Below, piece by piece: positions 8,477 to 17,292 of a stretch of 64,000 bases of DNA. Origin of the DNA: Micromonospora sp. NBC_00389 (lineage in GTDB: Bacteria > Actinomycetota > Actinomycetes > Mycobacteriales > Micromonosporaceae); contig NZ_CP107947.1 of NCBI RefSeq assembly GCF_036059255.1, forward strand, positions 1,302,001-1,366,000, in the 5' to 3' direction. The translations under genes and the position numbers were made by a program. A model generated the notes under the pieces. The model saw only the letters and a list, made by a program, of their open reading frames with translations. It was not told where the DNA came from and made no database searches. Every line of letters begins with the position of its first letter. Positions within the stretch are counted from its first letter, which is position 1.

Positions 8477-9253
8477 ATGTCTCGCATGGGTTGGCTGCAT
8501 GGTCCGCGCATCCTTCAGACGTACGAGCGGGGCTTCGAAGCCTCTTCCGTGCGCCTCAACGTGGACGACATAAACGACATAATTAGTTGGATCAGAGCCA
8601 AGGGATTTGACCCAATTCATGTGCTGGGAGCGCCGATTGGACAGCACGGCGACCTGCTGCCTGATAAGCCGATCCAGGACCTGAGCACAACCAGCGCCGC
8701 AGAAGTGGGCCAGCTCAAGATATGGTCGGAGATGGACGCCGCCGATCAACAGCAGTGGCGCCGAATCGACATGAGAATTACGCCCGATGGCTTGACCGTA
8801 AGCACAATTGCCCCAAGCCAGGAGTGCTGGCAAGAAGTCTTAGGCGAAATACGACGGATGGTCGAGCATGCGGAACGCGGACCAATGCCCGTTGGTCGAA
8901 AGGTGCAGCTTATTCTGCGTGCGCAGCGCATAGTTGTTGGGCTGATTCTGCTTGGTCTCTGGACATGGCTTACGCTTGAGTGGCGGAGTGTTCCGGGAGC
9001 CCTCCTGACCGCCATCGTGGCCGCGTTGTCAGCGAGCGCCGCAAAGATTGACACTGCGGCAGTGTTCCGCTTCGTGCGTCGGCACTCCCGCATCGACTGG
9101 CTTGATCAGTTCTCCAGGCGAGAACTGTATGAACGTCGCGCCAATATCAAGCGAGACCGGAAGGTCGCATATACCACGGCGTTTCCAACGGCCATAGTGG
9201 CAGCGACCGTCGGTGCCCTGCTGACCGCCGGCCTCAAGATGTGGCTTGGTTGA
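8477..9253 (+). CDS. Hypothetical protein with two C-terminal membrane segments
   Basis: 258 residues, with a soluble N-terminal two thirds. Membrane segments lie at about 155-186 (QRIVVGLILLGLWTWLTLEW, then a small-residue helix) and at the C-terminus (AFPTAIVAATVGALLTAGLK). Codon use is noticeably less GC-biased than its neighbours (many A/T third positions), suggesting recent transfer. No family is recognised; the small soluble-domain-plus-membrane layout is seen in some phage-defence effectors, which is speculation here. It is flanked by 140-bp direct repeats and has a phased TGTGAC array upstream. Confidence 0.7.
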   Translation: MSRMGWLHGPRILQTYERGFEASSVRLNVDDINDIISWIRAKGFDPIHVLGAPIGQHGDLLPDKPIQDLSTTSAAEVGQLKIWSEMDAADQQQWRRIDMRITPDGLTVSTIAPSQECWQEVLGEIRRMVEHAERGPMPVGRKVQLILRAQRIVVGLILLGLWTWLTLEWRSVPGALLTAIVAALSASAAKIDTAAVFRFVRRHSRIDWLDQFSRRELYERRANIKRDRKVAYTTAFPTAIVAATVGALLTAGLKMWLG

Positions 9254-9534
9254 TAGTCGACCAAGCATCAGAGACGGGTTGCCAACACCGAGGTGGGCTG
9301 GCGGCCGGGGAGCGGCCTAGGGATTAGAAGAAGATCACGGATGGCTGGTCACGGTAACCTGCTCCTGCTCGAGCCGTCCGTCACTGTCGGATCACGTCGG
9401 CATTGGCCGGCGGTCTTGGCTGTACGAATGGCTGTATGGCGGCGGGACGCTGGCCACAGCAACTGCCTGGGCAAGCTCCTACGCATAGCCGGCTAGCTAC
9501 GCGCGTCCGACGGGCTCGAACCCCGGCCCCGAAG

Positions 9535-9858
9535 TCAGGGGATCTGCGTCAGCGCCAGGTGGCTGGAGAAGAGGAGCGCCGCTGTCGCGATTGGCCACGG
9601 CCACCAGCGGCGGGTTCGGGGAAGCCGGATCAGCGCGATCACGAGGCAGACCGCGCCCGGCAGGCCCACCGCAGCGGCCACGATCCAGAAGGTTCGCTGC
9701 TCCGGACGCCAGCAGGCTCCCCACCCGTCGACGGCGGGATCGCACGGGTTGGGACCCGGGCCGGTGAGCGCAGGTGACCACCAGATCAGGTTGAATGCCC
9801 ACACCAACAGGAACGGAAAACTGACGATCGCGAGGGGGATCGCCACCCCGAGGCGCAA
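9535..9858 (-). CDS. Small three-helix membrane protein
   Basis: 107 residues with hydrophobic segments at about 3-27 (VAIPLAIVSFPFLLVWAFNL), 58-78 and 87-105. GC-ending codons support it. A short extracytoplasmic loop contains two Cys (NPCDPAVDGWGACW). Family unknown. It lies inside the direct-repeat module, opposite to the gene at 8477. Confidence 0.6.
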   Translation of the reverse strand: MRLGVAIPLAIVSFPFLLVWAFNLIWWSPALTGPGPNPCDPAVDGWGACWRPEQRTFWIVAAAVGLPGAVCLVIALIRLPRTRRWWPWPIATAALLFSSHLALTQIP

Positions 9859-10000
9859 AGCGCGAGTGCGGGCACGGATGGTTACCGGCTCAGGGCCCTC
9901 CGGGCGGCCGTCTACCCGTGGTCACCCCGACATCATGGTCGCCTGCAGGCCGCTCGTCGTCACCCGACCGTCCTACGAGGAATGGCCGGTCGACCATCAC

Positions 10001-10140
10001 CGACCTACGCATTACGAGATCAAGTTGCCCACCTGGGCTCACCTGCCCTAACCCCGCGTGGCCTGCGGAAACCCCTCTCGACATCTCTCACTGTCGGCGG
10101 TCAGAAGTCGACCTCTTGAGGACTGGATGAGGACTGAGAC
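10001..10140. repeat. 140-bp direct repeat, right copy
   Basis: Gap-free counterpart of 7993-8132. The last part carries an 11-bp tandem (GAGGACTGGAT, GAGGACTGAGA). It ends 95 nt before the gene at 10235. Confidence 0.8.
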
Positions 10141-10234
10141 AGGCATGCAGCCCACGAGGAGCAAAGCGAATCGTGTGGATGGGCCTTGCGCGGCGTAGCC
10201 TCCCAGGGAATCCCCGCCAGAACTGACAGAGGGC

Positions 10235-10720
10235 ATGATGCCAGTCACTCTCGTCCCTGCGACCGTAAGGCGAGCGGCCTCGCGGATCTGGCTCGTCGCA
10301 GCCGTAGTCGCGATGGCCTACGCAGCGGGCGGCATGCCGGCGCCCGCCCGGGTTGCAGTGGACCACTGCTACGTCACCTACGACCGGTTGGAGAGGCAGC
10401 ACAGTCGGTGCGTGGGGCACTGGACCAGGTTGGGTCTGACCGCTTCAGGACCGGTCCACGGCACGCCCGTCAGCACGCGGTGGCCAGTGCTCACCACGGA
10501 TCCGGACGAAAACTACGAATGGGAAGTCAGCATCCCCGAAGCCTCACGTCATCACACTGCCCTCACTGTCCTGACGATCGCATGGGTCATCCCATGGTCC
10601 ATACAGGTCCTGTTGACGACTCTCACCGCCACGACGGTTGGCTATCTCGCCTGGACAACCGCGAGCCAGCTGCGACGACGAGCGGTTGCCAGCCCCGACT
10701 CGCGTTCCCGCGCAGGGTAA
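10235..10720 (+). CDS. Small membrane protein, family unknown
   Basis: 161 residues with an N-terminal membrane segment (IWLVAAVVAMAYAAGG, about 18-33), a periplasm-side domain with two Cys (HCYVTYDRLER, RCVGHWT) and a long C-terminal hydrophobic stretch (about 108-140). Codons are GC-ending. It is followed by a perfect 20-bp inverted repeat that probably terminates it and the convergent operon. No homologue is recognised. Confidence 0.6.
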   Translation: MMPVTLVPATVRRAASRIWLVAAVVAMAYAAGGMPAPARVAVDHCYVTYDRLERQHSRCVGHWTRLGLTASGPVHGTPVSTRWPVLTTDPDENYEWEVSIPEASRHHTALTVLTIAWVIPWSIQVLLTTLTATTVGYLAWTTASQLRRRAVASPDSRSRAG

Positions 10721-10790
10721 GGCCGCCGCCGCGCAGCGGGAAGCGGGAGTGGCCGCTGTCCAGGCATAGGCCGGCCTGGTGCGCTCGGGA

Positions 10791-10838
10791 GGCGCTACAT
10801 CATCTCTGTTTTGGCCACAACAGAGATGATGTAGCGCC
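10791..10838. terminator. Perfect 20-bp inverted repeat, bidirectional terminator
   Basis: GGCGCTACATCATCTCTGTT (10791-10810) and its exact complement (10819-10838) flank an 8-nt loop. It sits between convergent genes (stops at 10720 and 10940), so it is most simply a bidirectional terminator. Confidence 0.75.
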
Positions 10839-10939
10839 GTTTCAGGCAGGCCGCACGGCGGGCACGAAGTCGCATGGCAGGCGCATCGAGACGGGTGCCC
10901 GCCAGCCGCCGGCGCCGTCCGGAGATCGGCGCGACCGGG

Positions 10940-11386
10940 TCACCCGCCGACGAGCACCAGGGCGGACGCGCCGCACAAGAGCAAACACATCGGGGTGTAC
11001 GCGATGAGGTTGAGCCGGTAGAACGTGCTGTCCCGCCGCGCGCCGATCCCGAACGCCCAGACGATGCCGGCGCCGCCTCTCAGGAGGGTGCCGGCGGCGA
11101 CGGCGAGCGCCCCGAGCGTGGGCACCCAACCCGGCAGCCAGCTGGGCAGCCACGCGTCCACCAGGCCAGCCTGGGCGAGCACCGCGCCGGCCCCGCCGAG
11201 CAGGATGAGTACGAGCGGTGCCAGTACCGGGACGGTGAACGGGACGTCGGCGTTGAGCACCACTTGCGACAGCGTCCGGACGTCGCGGGCCGGCCAGGTG
11301 CGGCCTGTCATCCAGTACGCGTGGATCAGGGCGTCGAGGCCCAGGACACCGGCCACCACGATGGCCGCAACTTGGTAGGTCTCCAT
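10940..11386 (-). CDS. DUF3995 integral membrane protein
   Basis: 148 residues and four hydrophobic segments: an N-terminal helix (VAAIVVAGVLGLDALIHAYW), VPVLAPLVLILLGGAGAVLA, a third helix at about 85-110, and a C-terminal helix with the family's YTPMCLLLCGASALVLVGG ending. DUF3995 function is unknown. It is the last gene of a sigma factor/SRPBCC/DUF3995 operon, 63 nt downstream of the SRPBCC gene. Confidence 0.75.
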   Translation of the reverse strand: METYQVAAIVVAGVLGLDALIHAYWMTGRTWPARDVRTLSQVVLNADVPFTVPVLAPLVLILLGGAGAVLAQAGLVDAWLPSWLPGWVPTLGALAVAAGTLLRGGAGIVWAFGIGARRDSTFYRLNLIAYTPMCLLLCGASALVLVGG

Positions 11387-11449
11387 GCCTCAGAAGAGGA
11401 AGCGGGTGCCGAGAACACTCCAGTGAGCCGGGCCACATCGGGCGCCGTG

Positions 11450-11938
11450 TCACGTGCCGGGGTGCCTGCCGGGGGTGAATCGGGCCTCGAAGCGCCGCAG
11501 GACAGTCGCGGCAAAGCGTTGACGCACCGGTGCCAGCAGTGGGCTGACGAGCCGCATGCCCGGCGCTCGTACGCCGGACAGGTAGCCGAACCGGGTGCCG
11601 TCCCGCTCGTCGCCGGCTGGCGCGGCGGCCATGCCGAAGACGACGAAGCGGCTCTGCATCAGGCACCAGCCGGGCCGCAGGATCAGGTCGAACGAGCCAC
11701 GGAGCCCGGACCGGCCGCGGACCACCGCCCGCATCCGCTCGCCGTCCCGCGCGGTGATCTGGATCGACCGGACATCGGGCACCAGCCCCGGGAATCCCTG
11801 CTCTGGGTCGCCGAGCACGGACCACACCTCGTCGAAGCCGGCCGGCAGCACCGTCTCGGCCAGGACGGTGCCCGGCATCGCCTCGTGCAGCACCCGCAGC
11901 CGGCGCAGGTCGTCGAACTCGCCGATGGGCCAGGTCAC
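11450..11938 (-). CDS. SRPBCC-family (polyketide-cyclase-like) protein
   Basis: 162 residues. AETVLPAGFDEVWSVLGDPE at about 25-44 is the characteristic start of the SRPBCC fold (ligand-binding START-like cavity), continued by VRSIQITARDGERMRAVVRG and FDLILRPGWCLMQSRFVVFG. GTG at 11938-11936 overlaps the sigma factor stop (GTGA), so translation is coupled; longer frames upstream only shadow the sigma gene. The ligand is unknown. Confidence 0.7.
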   Translation of the reverse strand: MTWPIGEFDDLRRLRVLHEAMPGTVLAETVLPAGFDEVWSVLGDPEQGFPGLVPDVRSIQITARDGERMRAVVRGRSGLRGSFDLILRPGWCLMQSRFVVFGMAAAPAGDERDGTRFGYLSGVRAPGMRLVSPLLAPVRQRFAATVLRRFEARFTPGRHPGT

Positions 11939-12489
11939 CGCGCACCCCCTTCTGAGCGCCAGGCGCGTCGGAAACACTCCCGGGCCCGGAACAGCCGGGA
12001 CCGCACGGTGCCGGTCGGCACGCCGAGCATCGCGCCGGCCGTCTGCTCGTCGAGTCCCTCCAGATCGCGGAGCGTCAGCACGGCTCGGTGCTCGGGCGAC
12101 AGCCGGTCCAGCACGTCGTGGATGTCGGTGGCCAGCGCTGGATCGCCCGGCGCGGGCAGGTCGATCAACTCCGCGGGTACCGATCGCGACGACCGCCGGG
12201 CAATCCGGACCGCCTCCCGCACCGCGATCACCCGTACCCAGCCGAACAGGGCGGCCGGTTCCCGCAGCGTGCCCAGACTGCGGAACACGACGATCAGGGT
12301 CTCCTGGGCGGCGTCCGGCGCGTCCTGCAGGGCGATCGGCCCGCACAGCCGGCGCACGTACGGCGTGATCGCGTCGAGAAGATCGTGCAGCGCGATCAGG
12401 TCGCCGCGTTGCGCGCGGCGGATCGTCTCGTCGGGCACCCGCGCGGGACCGGCCTCGGCCGAATCCGCCGGACCGTCCTCGCCCATCAT
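11935..12489 (-). CDS. ECF-type RNA polymerase sigma factor
   Basis: 184 residues from ATG 12489 (MMGEDGPADS), preceded by GAGGGAG. Region 2 is IALHDLLDAITPYVRRLCGP followed by DAPDAAQETLIVVFRSL. Region 4 is RLSPEHRAVLTLRDLEGLDE followed by QTAGAMLGVPTGTVRSRLFR. No anti-sigma factor is adjacent; instead it is coupled to an SRPBCC protein and a DUF3995 membrane protein, which may act as ligand sensor or membrane partner (inference). Confidence 0.88.
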   Translation of the reverse strand: MMGEDGPADSAEAGPARVPDETIRRAQRGDLIALHDLLDAITPYVRRLCGPIALQDAPDAAQETLIVVFRSLGTLREPAALFGWVRVIAVREAVRIARRSSRSVPAELIDLPAPGDPALATDIHDVLDRLSPEHRAVLTLRDLEGLDEQTAGAMLGVPTGTVRSRLFRARECFRRAWRSEGGAR

Positions 12490-12716
12490 CTCCCTCGGTA
12501 TCGCCGTCGGAACGGTTACACCGTACGCCCGGGTCAAGCTGGTGCCGGCGGGAAGCCGGCCGGTCGACGTCGCCGCGACCTGCCGGGATATTGGGTTGTT
12601 CCTCGTGGCGGACGCGCATAGCTTGTCGGCGCATCGTTTCGACGTCCGAAGAAGGTGCATTTAATACGTTGGCCTGCTGACGCCGAACCTGGCTGCACTG
12701 GCGGTCGCGGCGCGTG

Positions 12717-12787
12717 CTCACATCGGCACGTCCGGACGGCAACCGGGCCAGCTCGGCGTGACGCTGCGTAGCGCGGATCGCGGCAGA
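12717..12787. repeat. Dispersed ~72-bp intergenic repeat, copy 1
   Basis: CTCACATCGGCACGTCCG, about 20 variable bases, then GTGACGCTGCGTAGCGCG and TCGCGGCAGA. Related copies lie at 26275-26345 and 29097-29168 in the same orientation. Confidence 0.6.
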
Positions 12788-12851
12788 AGCGGTCGTGTCT
12801 ACCGCGGCGGGAGCCGAATGGATGGCTGGAGACCCATGGGATCATGACGTC

Positions 12852-14477
12852 ATGTCGACCCAGCATGATGCCGGTGACGCTCGGGCGACCGACCGGGCCC
12901 GAGGAGTTCCAGATCGCGGCGGGTCATGGAGAGGTCTGCGCAAGTTCGGGTCGGCCGGCGAGGCTTACGGCTTCCGGCGCTCCGGTCTGGTGTTCTTGAC
13001 CTGCCTAGCGGTGGTAAGCGGACTCTCCGTGGCGGCGGCTACGGTCCGGATCAGCTCGTCATTGAGCGAGAGAGCGGAGCAGGGCGTGGCCGAGGAGAGC
13101 GCGGTCGAGGTCACCTACTGCGCGGGATGGGATCCGGGGAGCCGGAAGCCCGTCGGCGTGATGAGTGTGGACGGGGCGCGCAAGCGCGATTCGGCCGGAG
13201 AGCCTTACGCGGTGCTGCTCACCGCCGACGCACGGCCGAGGGCGCTGCTGCAGATCGACTGGGGGCGCCATTACCTGGGCCTGTTCCTCTTCGACGAGCA
13301 CAGCCGCCGCGACCGTGCCTTTGACTACCGCGAGCTCGAGCCGGGCCTGCTCGACCTGCGCCAATACGAGCAGTGGAGCTACGCGTCTGCGGACGAGCCG
13401 GAATTCCCCGAGCGCGCCTGGCACTTCACCCTCACGGCCCGGCCGGACAGTGACACCGCCGATGTGCAGCTGGACCATGGCGGCCTTTTCCAGACCAGCC
13501 ACGACATCCCGGAGCGGCACCGCACCCTGCGCAGGGTCCCGTTCGGCGACTGGACGGCGTACGCGGACGGCCGGATGCTCGGTTTCAAACGCAGTGCGGG
13601 GGGCGCCGGCGACGTGACGCTCGTACCGGCCAGGCACAAGGAAGACCAGGGGCACCGGGAGGCCGCAACGCCGCTGTGGCGGGCTCCGTCGGGCCTACGG
13701 CCCCGCCATCTGGAGGCGCTGTTCACCCCGGGCAATCGGTTCTCAGACACCGAGTTCGGCGTCGCGATCGTTACCGAGCCCCAACCCGCCGGGGTGCTGC
13801 GAGTGCCTACCGGCGCAGTGATCGCCGCCGACCCCGGCACCCTCGGCAGCCGCGATGAGCCGTACACGGTAATGGTCCCGGCGGGAGACCACCCTGTGCT
13901 GATCGCCGGCATGCGGTGGGAGAGCGAAGGCTGGGGCGAGACGACCGCCGCCATGCTGCGGATCCTCGACAAGCCCACCGCAAGCTGGGAACTCGCGGTC
14001 CGTCCCGGGCAGGACATACGGCTGCTCGGCGACGACGAGTTCTACGGCTTCGGAGTGGACAGCGGCATGGGCGCATTCCTGGACGCGTCAGGGCGGGACG
14101 CCCTCGCCGCGGCGTACGAGCACCGGCAGCCGAGCGACGCCCGGGACGACGACAAGGAGACGAAGATCGCCGATCCGAACACCGGCACCAATCTGATCGC
14201 CTACCCGAGCGGGAGAGGCGACGGCTCCTACCCGGTCTGGATCGGCCGCACCACCGACGGCGAGGTCACCTGCCTGGTGGCCGACATGCTCGTCCTCCAC
14301 GACATGAAGCCCCTGCCGCCCACCGCACCCGACACGACCGTCTTCCTCACCCCCACACCGACGGGCAGTGGCGTGCGGCCGGAGCCGAAGCCAGCAGACC
14401 CCGAGGCAACCGCCGAGTTCCTGGCCACCGTGGCTGCCAGCATCGCAGCAAAGAAGGAGCAGGTCAGCCGTCGCTGA
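12852..14477 (+). CDS. DUF4241 protein with N-terminal membrane anchor
   Basis: 541 residues from ATG 12852; an in-frame start at 12795 is possible. One transmembrane helix (SGLVFLTCLAVVSGLSVAAA, about 45-64) is followed by a large extracellular part. The C-terminal third carries DUF4241 hallmarks: RVPTGAVIAADP, GVDSGMGAFLDASGRDAL, and GRGDGSYPVWIGRTTDGEV followed by TCLVADML. DUF4241 is a beta-rich domain of unknown function found in toxin/immunity contexts. The tail is Pro/Thr-rich. The coupling of DUF4241 to a membrane anchor and a 300-residue N-terminal extension is unusual. Confidence 0.75.
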   Translation: MSTQHDAGDARATDRARGVPDRGGSWRGLRKFGSAGEAYGFRRSGLVFLTCLAVVSGLSVAAATVRISSSLSERAEQGVAEESAVEVTYCAGWDPGSRKPVGVMSVDGARKRDSAGEPYAVLLTADARPRALLQIDWGRHYLGLFLFDEHSRRDRAFDYRELEPGLLDLRQYEQWSYASADEPEFPERAWHFTLTARPDSDTADVQLDHGGLFQTSHDIPERHRTLRRVPFGDWTAYADGRMLGFKRSAGGAGDVTLVPARHKEDQGHREAATPLWRAPSGLRPRHLEALFTPGNRFSDTEFGVAIVTEPQPAGVLRVPTGAVIAADPGTLGSRDEPYTVMVPAGDHPVLIAGMRWESEGWGETTAAMLRILDKPTASWELAVRPGQDIRLLGDDEFYGFGVDSGMGAFLDASGRDALAAAYEHRQPSDARDDDKETKIADPNTGTNLIAYPSGRGDGSYPVWIGRTTDGEVTCLVADMLVLHDMKPLPPTAPDTTVFLTPTPTGSGVRPEPKPADPEATAEFLATVAASIAAKKEQVSRR

Positions 14478-15004
14478 CCTACCGCCCGCCCAACGGCGTC
14501 CGGGTCCTGGCGAAGCCCGCCGGGCGAGTCCAGGCCGAACGTCCCGGTCCGCCCCTGCTGATCCGACCGGACAAAGAGGTCCTAATAGCGGCATTCGACG
14601 TGCGCCCCGCCGGTCACCGTGCCGGCCAAACGTCCTAATCTCGGCATGTCCGCAAGGAACCGCACGAGGCTGACTCGACGCAGCGTGACCGGTGTGCCGA
14701 GACCCCAGCGCGCACGATCGGCAGCAGATCCGGATGCTCCCGCCGCCGCCCAGGGGAGAACTGGCCTTCCCCATGAGGACTGGGTGGTGCGATCAGGTGG
14801 TGTCGAAACCCGCGGCCGAGCCAGCGCCCGTAGCTGGGTGCGGGTGTTCAGCCCGGCGCGAACCCGCCCTTGTCGTGCCCGGCGAGGGGATCCGCGGCTG
14901 ATGTCTGAGAGGGGTCGGGGTTCGGGCGGTCCCCGAGGTCTTCCCAAGGTTTTGTGCCCGTCAGCGTGGCCGGCCGGAGGCCGCCGGCAGGCCGGGGAGG
15001 GCTG
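14478..15004. other. Gene-free stretch
   Basis: No open frame here has convincing codon bias or family similarity on either strand. It separates the convergent DUF4241 and BTAD genes. Confidence 0.5.
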
Positions 15005-17133
15005 CTAGTGCTTTTGCCCGCTCGAGGCTGCGCGCGGCTGTCGGACTTCTTCGTTGGGGATGAAGTGCTCCATGCCGGCGTCGGTCAGCCGTCGGTTGAA
15101 GGTGGTGAGCAGGTCTTCGGCAGCGGCGTGGTCGCCGAGCGCCTCGAGGGCGTGTATGGCGCGCCGGTGCAGGTCTTCGTTGTACGGGTCGATGCGGATC
15201 GCGTCTTGTAGCAGGGACAGGGCGCGCCGCGGGTCGGGCTGGGTGGCGGCCAGGGCGGTGTAGGCGTCGATGACGTGCCTGCGTAGGGCTTCTCGTGGCG
15301 GGTTGAGCCACGGCCAGTCGTGGCCGGCGGCGAGGTTGCCGGTGTGGGCGTTGATGACGGCCTGCCAGGCGGCGGGGCGTGCGGTCACTGCGGTGGCGGC
15401 ATGTTCTACCGCAGCGTGGAACCGCCACAGGTCTACCTCGATGTGGTCGCGGCGCAGGCGGTAGCGGTCGCCGGTGTGCTCGATGAGCGGAACGTCGCTG
15501 ACGGCGGCTACAGCTTTCCTGAGGTCGCTGAGGGTGGTGTAGAGGCGGGTGGTGACGGTGTGTGCGGGAAGGCCGGGCCAGATGGCGGATGTCAGGTCTC
15601 GGCTGTTGGCGCCGTCGGGATGCACGGCGAGGAAGACCAGGGCTTGGCGGGCGGCGGTGCGCCGGATTGTCACCGGCTGGCCGTGGCACTGCAGCATCGT
15701 GTCGCCGAGGATTTGCAGGCCCAGGCGCCGACCAGTGGTGCGGCGGGGCATGGGTGGCGCATCGCCTCGAGCGGTCTGTCGCGGGACGCGCGCCTGGGTC
15801 ACCGGTTGGTCGGCTGCTCGAGGCAGTGGCTCGTGGTGTCCTGGCTGAGTCCGGGCCTGGCTGATCACTGTGAGCAGGTCGGCGGCAGCCGCCGCGTTGA
15901 GGACGCACATCCGCTGCCGTGCCGGCTGCTCGTCCGTGTTGTCATAGGCGTGGCCGGTTGCCGTGATCTCCCAGGTCGCGCCGTGGGGCCAGGCGCCGAC
16001 GAGGACTGCGATGGCGGTGCCGCTGGTGGCGGCGAGTGCGGCCTTGAGGCTATGTGCGCTGCTGGAATCCTGCGGCGTGTGAGTGAGGAAGACCCGGGGC
16101 GGCTGGCCGGCTGGCCGATGCGCCGTGCTCCTGCCTGGTGCGTTGGCGGTGTCAGGAGCCTGATGCTGCTGGTGTTCCTTCAGCACCGTCACTGCTTCCT
16201 CAAGTGATGCGGCGACGGTGAGACCCGACACCGAATGGAGCCGGTGCGCGGTGGGGCTGAGCAGCCTGGTCAGGTCCCCGCTGGTGGTGATGAGCGCCGT
16301 CTCTCCGCTGCTCTGGTGTTGGGCGTGCAGAAGGACGGTGACGAGAACGCCGCGAGCAGCATCGTGGGCGGCAACCCCTGTGAGCCCGACGCCGGTCGGC
16401 GGCACATCCGCCAGCAATGAGTCCGGCGGCTGTTCCGTGCGCTGATCCGGTGCGGTGAGATCGGATGGACCGGTGCCGTCGGAGGCGGCCAGCGCTGCGT
16501 GGGCTGCGGTGACGGTCTCTGGCAGCGGGGCGAGGTCGAGGTTGTCGCGGTGCGCCGGCCCGGCCTCATCCGGGCGGTAGGCGCGCCGGCGGCGCAGCCA
16601 CACGAGTGCTGCGGCCGCGGCGACCTGTTCGGCGGTGGCGTGCGGTATCCAGCCACCCGGCACGGTGACCCGTCTGGGTCGATGGTGACCGTCGTACCGC
16701 GCGTCTCGGCGGTACGGGTGGTGGTCGTGTGGTGGTCGACGGTGCCGACCGTCGTCGAGGGGATGTCTGCCGGTGGTGCGGGCGTCGTACTGGCGGAGGC
16801 GGTGAAGACCGCGGCGCCGGCCATGCCGGTTGCGGTGGCCTGAAGCGGTGTGGGAAGTGGTAGCCGGCGCAGCCACCGCATGCCGGCGCGTGTCCTCGAG
16901 ACCAGTCGGACGAGGAGCGTGCCGGCGAGCAACAGCCACACCAGCCAGACGAGGATCGCCAGGGCGCCCGTCAGGGTCTGCTCGGTCAAGGGCTGCTCGA
17001 GCCACTGCCGCGCCTGCTGCGGGCTCGGCCACCGGCGGAGTGGCCATCCGACGGTGCGCGCCAGCAGCAGCGGCGGGCCGGCCAGCAGGAGGACAAGGAA
17101 GAGGCTGGCCCCTATCCGACGCGGCCACCGCAT
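15005..17133 (-). pseudogene. Membrane-anchored BTAD regulator, frameshifted
   Basis: From ATG 17133 (after GGAGGTG) the frame gives two membrane helices (IGASLFLVLLLAGPPLLLAR; LAILVWLVWLLLAGTLLVRL) and reaches TTVTIDPDGS near 16665. The protein then continues in another frame, RVTVPGGWIPHATAEQVAAA to VWLRRRRAYRP, ending in an OmpR-type winged helix (LQILGDTMLQCHGQPVTIRR) and a BTAD/TPR domain. A one-base deletion or sequencing error near 16660-16675 explains the break. Its paralogue at 36665-39829 is intact and also carries LysM. It follows the Hsp70-like gene by about 160 nt. If the shift is real the regulator is dead or split. Confidence 0.7.
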
Positions 17134-17292
17134 CGCGGGCACCTCCCTCCGCGGGTGACGGATCCACCCTCGGGTCGGCTGGCGCTGCCGGGCCGGTCCG
17201 CGCACGTCGCCCACCGGCAGCCGATGCAGCCGCTCGCGGCGGCCAAGCCGCGGTCCGCGCTCGTCATGGCGGCCCCGTTGCCCTGGGACGGG

